Shown here: positions 7,714 through 15,126 of the stretch, one piece after another | Layout: each line of letters starts with the position of its first letter | Numbering within the stretch: the first letter of the stretch is position 1 | DNA from: DATDAW01 sp036524675 | Lineage (GTDB): Bacteria; Verrucomicrobiota; Verrucomicrobiia; Chthoniobacterales; DASVRZ01 | DNA: 18,234 bases | NCBI GenBank assembly: GCA_036524675.1 | Contig: DATDBU010000190.1 | Span: 1 to 18,234 of the forward strand | Reading direction: 5' to 3' | Notes under the pieces: model-generated | What the model was told of the DNA's origin: nothing | Seen by the model: only the letters and a program-made list of their open reading frames with translations | Databases searched by the model: none | Made by a program: the position numbers and the translations under genes

Positions 7714-10557
7714 ATGCACGCACGCACCCCCGCCAGAAGTAAATTCGTCAAAGCAAAAAAAGCCCTCAAACCTGCCCTTCGGGCTACAAGGGCAGCCGCC
7801 AAACCAGTTGTTAAAGCGCCCATCAAGGCAGCCCCTTCAAAAGCAAAGGCCGGTAAAAATCGCTATGTCTACTTTTTCGGTGCGGGAAAAGCGGATGGCG
7901 ATGGATCGATGAAACCGCTCCTCGGTGGCAAAGGAGCAAATCTCGCAGAAATGACCCGCATCGGACTCCCTGTTCCTCCCGGATTCACGATCACCACGGA
8001 AGTTTGCACGTACTACTATCAAAATAGACGCACCTATCCCGTTGAGCTCCAGGCCCAAATTGAAAAGGGCATCGCCGGAATGGAAAGGATCATGGGATGC
8101 AAATTTGGCGACGCTACAAAATTCCCTTTGCTCGTCGCCGTTCGCTCCGGCGCGCGCGATTCGATGCCGGGAATGATGGACACAATCCTTAACTTGGGTC
8201 TCAACGACGAAAGCGTTCTTTCCCTTGCAGCGGTAACAAAGAACGAACGGTTTGCGTGGGATTGCTATCGCCGATTTGTCCAGATGTACGGTGACGTCGT
8301 CCTCGGTGTCCAGAAAACCGAAGGCGAAGACCACGAACCCTTTGAAGTGGTCATCCACAGTTACAAACACGAGAAATACGGGGAAGACATCGAAGACTCG
8401 AAACTCACCGCGGAAGATCAAAAGGAAATCGTCAAGCGGTTCAAAGCACTCGTGAAAGAGCGCACAGGCAAGAGTTTCCCATCAAACCCCTGGGACCAGC
8501 TTAAAGGCGCCATCGGCGCGGTGTTCGGCTCCTGGATGAATGATCGCGCTATCGTTTATCGCCGCAAATACGGCATTCCAAGCGAGTGGGGCACGGCTGT
8601 TAACGTACAGGCAATGGTCTTCGGTAACACCGGCGAAAACTCGGGTAGCGGCGTCGCATTCACCCGCAACCCGGCAAATGGCGTCAAGGAATTTTACGGC
8701 GAATTTTTGATTAATGCCCAAGGCGAAGACGTTGTCGCCGGCGTCCGGACTCCTGAGCCTGTGCTCCAGCTCAAACGGCAATTGCCGAAAACCTACCAGG
8801 AACTCGAAAAAGTCCGGGGCGCGCTCGAAAAGCACTTCAAAGACGTGCAGGACTTCGAGTTCACCATCCAGGATGGCAAGCTGTTCATGCTCCAGACGCG
8901 CAACGGCAAACGCACTGCGGCCGCCGCGCTGAAGTTCTCCATGGATATGGTCCGCGAAAGACTCATCGACTGGAAAACGGCCGTTCTACGCAATCCCGCA
9001 GGCCAGCTGGACCAGCTTCTCGCTCCCATTTTCGATCCGCAGGAAATCGCCCGAGCTACGCCACTCGCCAAAGGGCTTCCTGCCGGACCCGGCGCCGCGA
9101 GCGGAAAAATCTATCTCAACGCCGAACGCGCCGCGCAGGCCGCTGGCAAAGGTGACAAGGTTCTCCTGGTTCGCAATGAAACCTCGCCGGAAGACCTCCG
9201 TGGCATGATCGCCGCCGAAGGAATTCTCACTGCGAAAGGTGGCGTCTCGTCTCACGCGGCTCTCGTCGCACGGCAGATGGGCAAGGTTTGCATTTGCGGC
9301 GCCAGCGCGCTGCAGATCGATTACGCCGCGAAAACCGTCACGGTCGCGGGCCAGATTTTCAGCGAAGGCGATTGGCTGTCCGTCGACGGCACTTCCGGCG
9401 TCGTTTACGGCGGACAGTTCGCTACCGTCCCCAGCGAAATCATCACCGGCCTGCTGTACGGCAACAAAGCCGCGCAAAGAACGGAGAAGTTTAAAAACTT
9501 CCAGCAACTCATGAAATGGTGCTCACAGGCTACACGGCTGAGCGTCCGCACTAATGCGGACAATCCCGAACAGGTGGAAAATGCCATCGCGTTCGGCGCT
9601 ACCGGTGTGGGCCTCACGCGCACAGAGCATATGTTCTTCGAAGGCGATCGCATCGACGCAATGCGCGAAATGATCCTTGCGGAAAAGACGGACGACCGGA
9701 AGACCGCCCTCGCCAAACTGTTACCCTATCAGCGCGAAGATTTTACAGGAATCTTCAAAGCTCTCAAAGGCTATCCCGCAACGATCCGTCTCCTCGACCC
9801 GCCGCTCCACGAGTTTCTTCCGCACGACCACGCGTCGCAGCATGCGCTTTCGCAAAAGATCGGCGTTTCGCCCGAAAAAATCGCCCAACGCGTCAAGAGT
9901 TTGCACGAGTTTAACCCCATGCTCGGCCACCGTGGCTGCCGCCTCGGCATCGCGTATCCCGAGATCACCGAGATGCAGGTTCGTGCCATTTTCGAAGCCG
10001 CGGCCGATGTGACCAAGGCAAAGATCAAGGTCAAACCCGAGATCATGATTCCTCTCGTCGGTTTCAAAAAGGAACTCGATCTGCAGGTCGAAATCGTCCA
10101 TCGCGTCGCGAAAGAAGTTCAGGCCGAGAAAAAGGTAAAAATCAATTATCTCGTCGGCACCATGATCGAAGTGCCGCGCGGAGCGTTGACCGCCGATGAA
10201 ATAGCGCGAACAGCTGAGTTTTTCAGCTTTGGAACCAACGATCTCACACAGACCGCTCTCGGCATTAGCCGCGACGACATGGGAGCGTTCCTCAACGCGT
10301 ACACCGAGAACGAGATCTTCAAACACAATCCGTTTGCCACTCTCGACCAGATCGGCGTGGGCCAATTGATTCAGACCGCCATCGAAAAAGGCCGGAAGAA
10401 CCGGCCGGATATCAAGCTTGGTATCTGCGGTGAACACGGAGGCGACCCGGAAAGCGTCAAATTCTGCCACAAAGTCGGCCTCGATTACGTAAGCTGCAGC
10501 CCCTACCGCGTGCCGGTCGCGCGGCTCGCTGCCGCTCAAGCTGCCCTGGAAAAGTAA
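7714..10557 (+). CDS. ppdK: Pyruvate, phosphate dikinase with a basic N-terminal tail
   Basis: Interconverts pyruvate + ATP + Pi and phosphoenolpyruvate + AMP + PPi, a cytoplasmic reaction useful in gluconeogenesis or PPi-driven glycolysis. 947 aa from ATG 7714, where about 870-900 is usual. Domains: nucleotide-binding domain from about residue 50 (YVYFFGAGKADG, GGKGANLAEMTRIGLPVPPG, RSGARDSMPGMMDTILNLGL), the phosphohistidine swivel domain (KGGVSSHAALVARQMGK, catalytic H514), and the C-terminal PEP/pyruvate TIM barrel (FSFGTNDLTQTALGISRDD and GICGEHGGD with the proton-donor C905). The first 50 residues contain 16 Lys/Arg, 14 Ala and no Asp/Glu, like a histone H1 tail. The frame is open to a TTG at 7654, but ATG 7714 is preferred. 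No clear Shine-Dalgarno is seen. A hairpin follows the stop. Confidence 0.96.
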   Translation: MHARTPARSKFVKAKKALKPALRATRAAAKPVVKAPIKAAPSKAKAGKNRYVYFFGAGKADGDGSMKPLLGGKGANLAEMTRIGLPVPPGFTITTEVCTYYYQNRRTYPVELQAQIEKGIAGMERIMGCKFGDATKFPLLVAVRSGARDSMPGMMDTILNLGLNDESVLSLAAVTKNERFAWDCYRRFVQMYGDVVLGVQKTEGEDHEPFEVVIHSYKHEKYGEDIEDSKLTAEDQKEIVKRFKALVKERTGKSFPSNPWDQLKGAIGAVFGSWMNDRAIVYRRKYGIPSEWGTAVNVQAMVFGNTGENSGSGVAFTRNPANGVKEFYGEFLINAQGEDVVAGVRTPEPVLQLKRQLPKTYQELEKVRGALEKHFKDVQDFEFTIQDGKLFMLQTRNGKRTAAAALKFSMDMVRERLIDWKTAVLRNPAGQLDQLLAPIFDPQEIARATPLAKGLPAGPGAASGKIYLNAERAAQAAGKGDKVLLVRNETSPEDLRGMIAAEGILTAKGGVSSHAALVARQMGKVCICGASALQIDYAAKTVTVAGQIFSEGDWLSVDGTSGVVYGGQFATVPSEIITGLLYGNKAAQRTEKFKNFQQLMKWCSQATRLSVRTNADNPEQVENAIAFGATGVGLTRTEHMFFEGDRIDAMREMILAEKTDDRKTALAKLLPYQREDFTGIFKALKGYPATIRLLDPPLHEFLPHDHASQHALSQKIGVSPEKIAQRVKSLHEFNPMLGHRGCRLGIAYPEITEMQVRAIFEAAADVTKAKIKVKPEIMIPLVGFKKELDLQVEIVHRVAKEVQAEKKVKINYLVGTMIEVPRGALTADEIARTAEFFSFGTNDLTQTALGISRDDMGAFLNAYTENEIFKHNPFATLDQIGVGQLIQTAIEKGRKNRPDIKLGICGEHGGDPESVKFCHKVGLDYVSCSPYRVPVARLAAAQAALEK

Positions 10558-10583
10558 ACGACAGCGCTGTGGATATTCTATGA

Positions 10584-10614
10584 TGGCGGTTTCGTGGTTT
10601 CATCGAAACCGCCA
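10584..10614. terminator. Bidirectional hairpin between convergent ppdK and the YkuD-like gene
   Basis: A perfect 11-bp inverted repeat (TGGCGGTTTCG / CGAAACCGCCA) with a 9-nt loop lies in the 65-bp gap between two convergent stop codons. On the plus strand a TTTT run follows six bases later. The position and stability fit a shared factor-independent terminator, although the T-tract is weak on both strands. Confidence 0.7.
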
Positions 10615-10622
10615 CTATGGTT

Positions 10623-11372
10623 TTAGCGCCCAAAAAGTTCCGGATCAGGCAGACCCCACATCTTCCATTTGGCCTCGTATTCGGAGCGGGGAAGTAGAGC
10701 GTAAAGTGGGTTTTCATCCGCGCGCAGCCAGCGAATAAGGCTCACCAGATTCGCTTCAGCCATGGTCGTGCAACCAGCAGACGGACGTTGTACCCCACGA
10801 CGAATGTGGAAGAAAATAGCACTGCCGTGGCCGGGAACAGGCGGATCCGAGTTGTGACGAATTTCGACCAGCCAACGGTACGCAAAGTCGCCATGCCTCA
10901 TCTTTTGTTTGCCGAACCAGGACGGAACATCGGTGGGGTCGACGGTGACAAGCCGGTTGTAGTACGGATTTTTCGGGTCGTCCGGCCACGCATCATATCC
11001 TCCCACGGTATGAAACGGGAAGTCGGACCCAGCCGGAAGCGTGGTGTCGTAAGTGTAAATCACTCCGATTTTGAATAGACCAGCGGGGGCGCGTCCGTCA
11101 CGTTCCTGCTTTCGGATCCCCGATTCGTTTTGACCGACAATGCCGCTGCCCCAAGCCAGACCGTGCTTGCCGTAAAGAACCGGAAAAGCCGGCGACACAG
11201 CGCGCCAACCGCGTCCATCACGTTCGAACATTTGCAAACGTCCCTGTGAACTGTTCCAGTCGGGAGCAACGCTGATGACAAGTTGCCTCGCGCCATCGGT
11301 CGGGGCCGCGTTGATCGAAATTTGAAATGCCAGGCTGACAATGAATAGGATTAGAGAAAATTGACGTCGCAT
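10623..11372 (-). CDS. Secreted L,D-transpeptidase-like protein (YkuD fold, COG3786 type)
   Basis: 249 aa with an N-terminal signal peptide (MRRQFSLILFIVSLAFQISI, likely cleaved after INA, about residue 22), so it acts outside the cytoplasmic membrane. The YkuD-type signatures are RDGRAPAGLFKIG near residue 91 and IFFHIRRGVQRPSAGCT, supplying H189 and the presumed nucleophile C201. Classical enzymes have SHGC at the nucleophile; this subgroup has S/T-A-G-C. YkuD enzymes make 3-3 peptidoglycan cross-links or attach proteins to the wall, but this subgroup is little characterised, so the activity is inferred. The start is the ATG at 11372-11370, which lies inside the 5' end of the divergent chelatase gene. 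The 3' end converges on ppdK. Confidence 0.8.
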   Translation of the reverse strand: MRRQFSLILFIVSLAFQISINAAPTDGARQLVISVAPDWNSSQGRLQMFERDGRGWRAVSPAFPVLYGKHGLAWGSGIVGQNESGIRKQERDGRAPAGLFKIGVIYTYDTTLPAGSDFPFHTVGGYDAWPDDPKNPYYNRLVTVDPTDVPSWFGKQKMRHGDFAYRWLVEIRHNSDPPVPGHGSAIFFHIRRGVQRPSAGCTTMAEANLVSLIRWLRADENPLYALLPRSEYEAKWKMWGLPDPELFGR

Positions 11373-12251
11373 ACGCTACCGCAAGCATTGAACACTAAAC
11401 CTTTGTTCCGCAAACCCGACAGCGCACTCATTATCGCTGGTCACGGCTCCACGTTGAACCCCGATTCGAGCGATCCCACCCATTTGCACGCCCGGACTTT
11501 GCGGGAACGCGGCGTTTTTGGAGAGGTGGCGGTATGCTTTTGGAAAGAGGAGCCGAGTTTTCGCCAAGTATTCCGCATGATCGATGCGACTGAGATTTAC
11601 ATCGTGCCGAATTTCATCAGCGAAGGATATTTTACGAAGACAGTTCTCCCCCGGGAACTGGGTTTGGATGCAGCCGTAACGGTTCGCGAAGGAAAAACGA
11701 TCAATTACTGCGACCCTGTGGGGAACCATCCCAACATGACACGCCTTATTTTGCAGCGAGCCCAAGAGGTGGCCCCAGATCTGGCTCCAGAGGAAGTGAG
11801 TCTTGTGATCGTGGGTCACGGAACCGGTTTGAACGAAAATTCCGCCCGCGCTGTTCGTGCCCAAGTTGAGCGCATTCAAGAACTTGGGCGGTTCGGAGAA
11901 GTCGTCGACGCTTTTATGGAAGAAACGCCAAACGTCGCGGATTGGGACAAGATCACGACCCGCCAAAATGTCGTGATCGTTCCTTTTTTTATCGCGGACG
12001 GCTTGCACAGCTATGAGGACATCCCCGTCTTGCTGGGAGTTGAGTCAGCCCCAACGGGAGCAGCAAGTCGGCAGGATGTTTTCCGGAGGAATCCGTACCG
12101 CATACGAGGGCGTCAGCTGTTCTACGGAAGCGCGATCGGCACCTCGCCCTTGCTCGCGGATGTCATTCTTGATCAGGTAATTGCGTTTGATGCGCACAAT
12201 CGGGACCCTTTGACAACGGGAAGCGCCCGCGACGCCCTTACCCTGGTTTAG
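11361..12251 (+). CDS. CbiX-type sirohydrochlorin chelatase, two-domain
   Basis: Class II chelatase related to CbiX/SirB, which insert Co2+ or Fe2+ into sirohydrochlorin for cobalamin or siroheme synthesis. 296 aa with two tandem repeats of the chelatase fold: ALIIAGHGSTLNP (H28) and SLVIVGHGTGLNE (H153). The second repeat keeps the distal metal site PFFIADGLHSYEDIP (H216), while the first reads PNFISEGYFTKTVLP with Tyr where His is expected. One complete site per chain is therefore likely. The start is uncertain: no ATG is available, and TTG at 11361 (with AGGA at 11347-11350), 11388 and 11403 are all possible. The 11361 start overlaps the divergent YkuD-like gene. The Cys-cluster gene begins 6 bp downstream. 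The metal specificity cannot be told. Confidence 0.85.
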   Translation: MTSHTLPQALNTKPLFRKPDSALIIAGHGSTLNPDSSDPTHLHARTLRERGVFGEVAVCFWKEEPSFRQVFRMIDATEIYIVPNFISEGYFTKTVLPRELGLDAAVTVREGKTINYCDPVGNHPNMTRLILQRAQEVAPDLAPEEVSLVIVGHGTGLNENSARAVRAQVERIQELGRFGEVVDAFMEETPNVADWDKITTRQNVVIVPFFIADGLHSYEDIPVLLGVESAPTGAASRQDVFRRNPYRIRGRQLFYGSAIGTSPLLADVILDQVIAFDAHNRDPLTTGSARDALTLV

Positions 12252-12257
12252 TCGAGC

Positions 12258-12893
12258 ATGGAATACAGGATTACTGGAAAACTTCGGACGTTGTTGGAGG
12301 CGGAGAGGCGCCTTTTTTTTGGCGAAATCCAGATCGACCGCCTGGAGGGCGGAGGATATGCTGTCACCCATCACCGGGATGCAGGGCGAGGTGACCTAAT
12401 CCTTCACAATGACGCCTATGCTGCCCGCGAAATCGCGAAATTCGATGCCGCGGGAAATTACCGGCCGCTCAAATCCGCGCCCAATCTGCAGCGCGGCTGG
12501 AAGCTGATCCTTCCCGATGCCGAATCCCTGCGCCTGGCGCTGGATTTCTTTTATCCGGCTATGCTCGGGACATGGCTCGGGACACCTCGCCCCGTGCATT
12601 TGCGCGAAACGCTGAATCGCCAGACAGGCATGTATCGCGTTGCGGCCAAGCTCATGGATCCCGAGGCAGATAGGCTTATCGGTGAAGTCTGCGACCCGAA
12701 AGCGAAATGTCTGAAAACCATCCTGTGGCGCATCGACGAACACACGCCCATCACCACACTGCCGCCTGAGAAATTCGACCTCCACGCCGACTTGCTTGGC
12801 CGTACCGGAAGATGCATGAGCCTGCCGTGCGAAGAAGCCTGCAACGTTCTCGTAGCAGCCGCGCGAGAGGTGGTTAAAACACCAGCCGAATGA
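12258..12893 (+). CDS. DR2241-like Fe-S cluster protein, partner of the chelatase
   Basis: 211 aa, no signal peptide. Five cysteines cluster in the C-terminal third: C145 and C151 (CDPKAKC) and C186, C191 and C195 (CMSLPCEEAC). This arrangement and the overall sequence resemble the region that follows the CbiX domains in Deinococcus DR2241-type proteins, where it is described as a 4Fe-4S binding/stabilising part. Here it is a separate gene 6 bp after the chelatase. A role in chelatase redox control, metal delivery or stability is inferred, not shown. The stop overlaps the ATG of the amidohydrolase (ATGA, 12890-12893). The N-terminal 120 residues hold no motif I can name. Confidence 0.7.
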   Translation: MEYRITGKLRTLLEAERRLFFGEIQIDRLEGGGYAVTHHRDAGRGDLILHNDAYAAREIAKFDAAGNYRPLKSAPNLQRGWKLILPDAESLRLALDFFYPAMLGTWLGTPRPVHLRETLNRQTGMYRVAAKLMDPEADRLIGEVCDPKAKCLKTILWRIDEHTPITTLPPEKFDLHADLLGRTGRCMSLPCEEACNVLVAAAREVVKTPAE

Positions 12894-14143
12894 TTCTCTA
12901 TCGCGCGCGCCATCTCGTGAGCATGAACGGGCCGCCGATCGAAAATGGCGGTATTCTCGTATTGGGCGGCAAAATCGCGGCTGCCGGACGCTTTGACGAC
13001 ATCCGGGTATTTGTTACCGAGCAAAAGGCCCGAGTCATCGATCTCGGCGAACGAATCCTTCTTCCCGGCCTCATCAACGCTCATTGCCACCTGGAGTTTA
13101 CTCCGATGCTTAATACGGTCCTGACAGCGACATCGTTCACCAAATGGATCCAGCGCATCAACGCGGCAAAACGTCATTTCTCCGATGACGACTATCTCGC
13201 CGGTATCCAAGACGGCACTCGGCAGCTTGCCCGAAGTGGCACGACGACGATTCTCAACATCGAGTCCTTCCCAGAATTGCTAAACCGGCTCCCGAAATTA
13301 CCCGTCCGCATTTGGTGGTTCTACGAAATGCTCGACGTGCGGCTGCGCACGCATGACGACGTATCAATGCAAGGCGCAATCAGCATCTTTCAGTCGCAAG
13401 CCTGCGACGACATGAGGCATTCGGGGCTCAGTCCACACGCGCCTTACACGGCTTCCCCGGCGCTTTTTCACCTCGCGCTTCAAGCTGCGCGAGCGGGAAA
13501 GCTGCCTCTTACGACACACGCCGCCGAATCGCGCGAGGAAATGCAAATGTTCCGAAACGCTTCGGGACCGCTATACGACTTTCTCGCCAGCCTGGGCCGC
13601 CCAATGAACGATTGCGGTGCGACGACGCCGTTTCGCACGCTCGTCGAAAATGGCATGATTGACCCCCAAAGCATTCTCGTGCATCTCAATGAACTCGACG
13701 CGTCCGATTTTTCGCTGATTCCCCGGTTCACGCGTGGACATGCGTTGCAGGTCGTCCACTGCCCGAAAAGCCACGCTTTTTTTCGGCATTCACCGTTTCC
13801 TTTCGAAAATCTTCGCGATTTGGGCGCGAACATCAGCCTTGGCACGGACAGTCTCGCCAGCAATTCGACGCTGGACATGTTCGCCGAGATGCGCACCTTT
13901 GCGGAAACTAACCCCCAAGTGTCCCCAGTCGAAATTCTGAGAATGGTTACTGTCAACCCGGCACGGTCGATCAATCTTGAGAAGACTCTTGGCAGCCTTC
14001 GAAGCGGTGCGTGGGCAGACGCAATCGCGATTCCAGCGCCAAAAAATGGCCGTGACATTTTTGAATCCATCCTGCATCACGGTAAATACTCGCACCCAGC
14101 CGTTGATTGGATGCTCGTCAATGGAACGGAGGTCCCGTTTTGA
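12890..14143 (+). CDS. Amidohydrolase, adenosine/aminofutalosine deaminase-like
   Basis: 417 aa metal-dependent amidohydrolase of the TrzN/MtaD/MqnX-like group. Visible are the N-terminal strand region (MILYRARHLVSMNG), the metal ligands HCH (H65, H67), SPHAPYT (H183), the LTTHAAESREE motif (H210, E213), HLNE (H265, E268), CPKSHAFF, and GTDSLASN with D320. These residues complete the mononuclear-metal deaminase/hydrolase site. Candidates include 5'-methylthioadenosine/S-adenosylhomocysteine deaminase, aminodeoxyfutalosine deaminase (MqnX, menaquinone synthesis) or a guanine/cytosine-type deaminase. The sequence alone does not settle it, and no other futalosine-pathway gene is present in the window. 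ATGA overlap with the upstream gene and TTGA overlap with the downstream gene place it inside the operon. Confidence 0.82.
   Translation: MILYRARHLVSMNGPPIENGGILVLGGKIAAAGRFDDIRVFVTEQKARVIDLGERILLPGLINAHCHLEFTPMLNTVLTATSFTKWIQRINAAKRHFSDDDYLAGIQDGTRQLARSGTTTILNIESFPELLNRLPKLPVRIWWFYEMLDVRLRTHDDVSMQGAISIFQSQACDDMRHSGLSPHAPYTASPALFHLALQAARAGKLPLTTHAAESREEMQMFRNASGPLYDFLASLGRPMNDCGATTPFRTLVENGMIDPQSILVHLNELDASDFSLIPRFTRGHALQVVHCPKSHAFFRHSPFPFENLRDLGANISLGTDSLASNSTLDMFAEMRTFAETNPQVSPVEILRMVTVNPARSINLEKTLGSLRSGAWADAIAIPAPKNGRDIFESILHHGKYSHPAVDWMLVNGTEVPF
14128..14132 (+). promoter_or_regulatory. Shine-Dalgarno deciding a TTG start
   Basis: GGAGG lies 7 nt before the TTG at 14140, an ideal spacing, and inside the last codons of the amidohydrolase gene. 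No ATG or GTG is available at this place, and the TTG product starts directly with a signal peptide. This fixes the start of the carboxypeptidase gene. Confidence 0.75.
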
Positions 14144-15066
14144 ATAAAGCCCTGGCATCAATTTTCCTGGTTTCTCTCTCCCTGCCGCTAGCAGTTTTCA
14201 GCCAGCCACCCGGAAGCCAGGCGGCGGCGACAATCGCCACTGCCGGAAGCGCTTCCGCCGCATTACCGAAGATTGCCCCGACTCCTTCGCCAGAGTCTGC
14301 CGCAACCCCGATGCCGGACAGCATCGAAGGACCGCTTGAAGTTCATGCCGACGGTGCAGCCGTCCTCGACAATTTTACCGGCGAGTTTCTTTGGCAAAAG
14401 AATCCCGACCAACCGTTCTTTCCCGCCAGCGCCACAAAAATTCTCACCGCGCTTCTCGTCATCGAGTCCGGCGACCTCGACAGGCCTGTCCTCGTAGATA
14501 TCGCCGATACGAAGGTTGAACCCAGCTCGCTCAACCTCAGGCCAGGCGAATATTACACCCGCCGCCAGCTCCTTTATGGCCTGATGTTAAAAAGCGCCAA
14601 CGATGTCGCGATGTGCCTCGCAAGAGACAACGCAGGCAGCGTCGAAGCGTTCGGCCAGAAAATGACCGCCCGCGCCGCGGAACTCGGCGCCACCTGCAGC
14701 AATTTTCGGAACCCACACGGGCTTCACGACAAATACCACTATACGACCGCCCACGACCTCGCCCTCATCGGTCGCGCTGCGATGCAGCAGCCGCTCTTCC
14801 GCCAGATCGTAAGCACGGTCAATTTTGAGTGGGGATCCCCCGAAGGCATCGTTCCGCTACGGAATCATAACCGCCTGCTCGTCCGTTATCCGGGCTGCAT
14901 CGGCGTAAAAACGGGGTACACGGGTCCAGCCCAACAAGTTCTAGTGAGCTGCGCTCTCCGCAACGGTCGCGAGTTCCTCGCCGTCGTCTTGCACACGAAC
15001 AAACCGGGCATTTGGGAAGACAGCGCAAAATTGCTCGATCTGGGGTTCAGCGAGAATCATTTTTGA
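14140..15066 (+). CDS. D-alanyl-D-alanine carboxypeptidase (peptidase S11)
   Basis: Low-molecular-weight penicillin-binding protein that removes the terminal D-Ala of peptidoglycan pentapeptides in the periplasm. 308 aa from the TTG at 14140. A signal peptide (MNKALASIFLVSLSLPLAVF) is followed by an Ala/Pro/Ser/Thr-rich linker (about 22-62) and the catalytic domain, with SATK (S97 nucleophile, K100), SAN (152-154) and KTG (257-259). The C-terminal beta domain and membrane-anchoring helix of PBP5-type enzymes are missing, so the protein is probably soluble or retained by its linker. The TTG overlaps the previous stop (TTGA), indicating translational coupling. Its tetrapeptide products are the donors for L,D-transpeptidases, and a YkuD-like gene lies upstream on the other strand. 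Confidence 0.9.
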   Translation: MNKALASIFLVSLSLPLAVFSQPPGSQAAATIATAGSASAALPKIAPTPSPESAATPMPDSIEGPLEVHADGAAVLDNFTGEFLWQKNPDQPFFPASATKILTALLVIESGDLDRPVLVDIADTKVEPSSLNLRPGEYYTRRQLLYGLMLKSANDVAMCLARDNAGSVEAFGQKMTARAAELGATCSNFRNPHGLHDKYHYTTAHDLALIGRAAMQQPLFRQIVSTVNFEWGSPEGIVPLRNHNRLLVRYPGCIGVKTGYTGPAQQVLVSCALRNGREFLAVVLHTNKPGIWEDSAKLLDLGFSENHF

Positions 15067-15082
15067 TAATCTTCCGAGATTT

Positions 15083-15118
15083 TAGTTTGCGGATAAAGTA
15101 ATAACCCAATAGTTTGCG
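15083..15118. repeat. Direct repeat before the response regulator gene
   Basis: TAGTTTGCG occurs twice (15083-15091 and 15110-15118), 27 bp apart start to start, within the 60 bp between the carboxypeptidase stop and the regulator ATG. The second copy is 8 bp before the ATG. It could be an operator for autoregulation. Function is inferred from position only. Confidence 0.3.
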
Positions 15119-15126
15119 AGTCATTT

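Noticed and set aside
9721..10539. 272-codon minus-strand open frame opposite ppdK
   Set aside because: It is a shadow of the conserved PEP-binding barrel on the plus strand, with no start signal or family resemblance.
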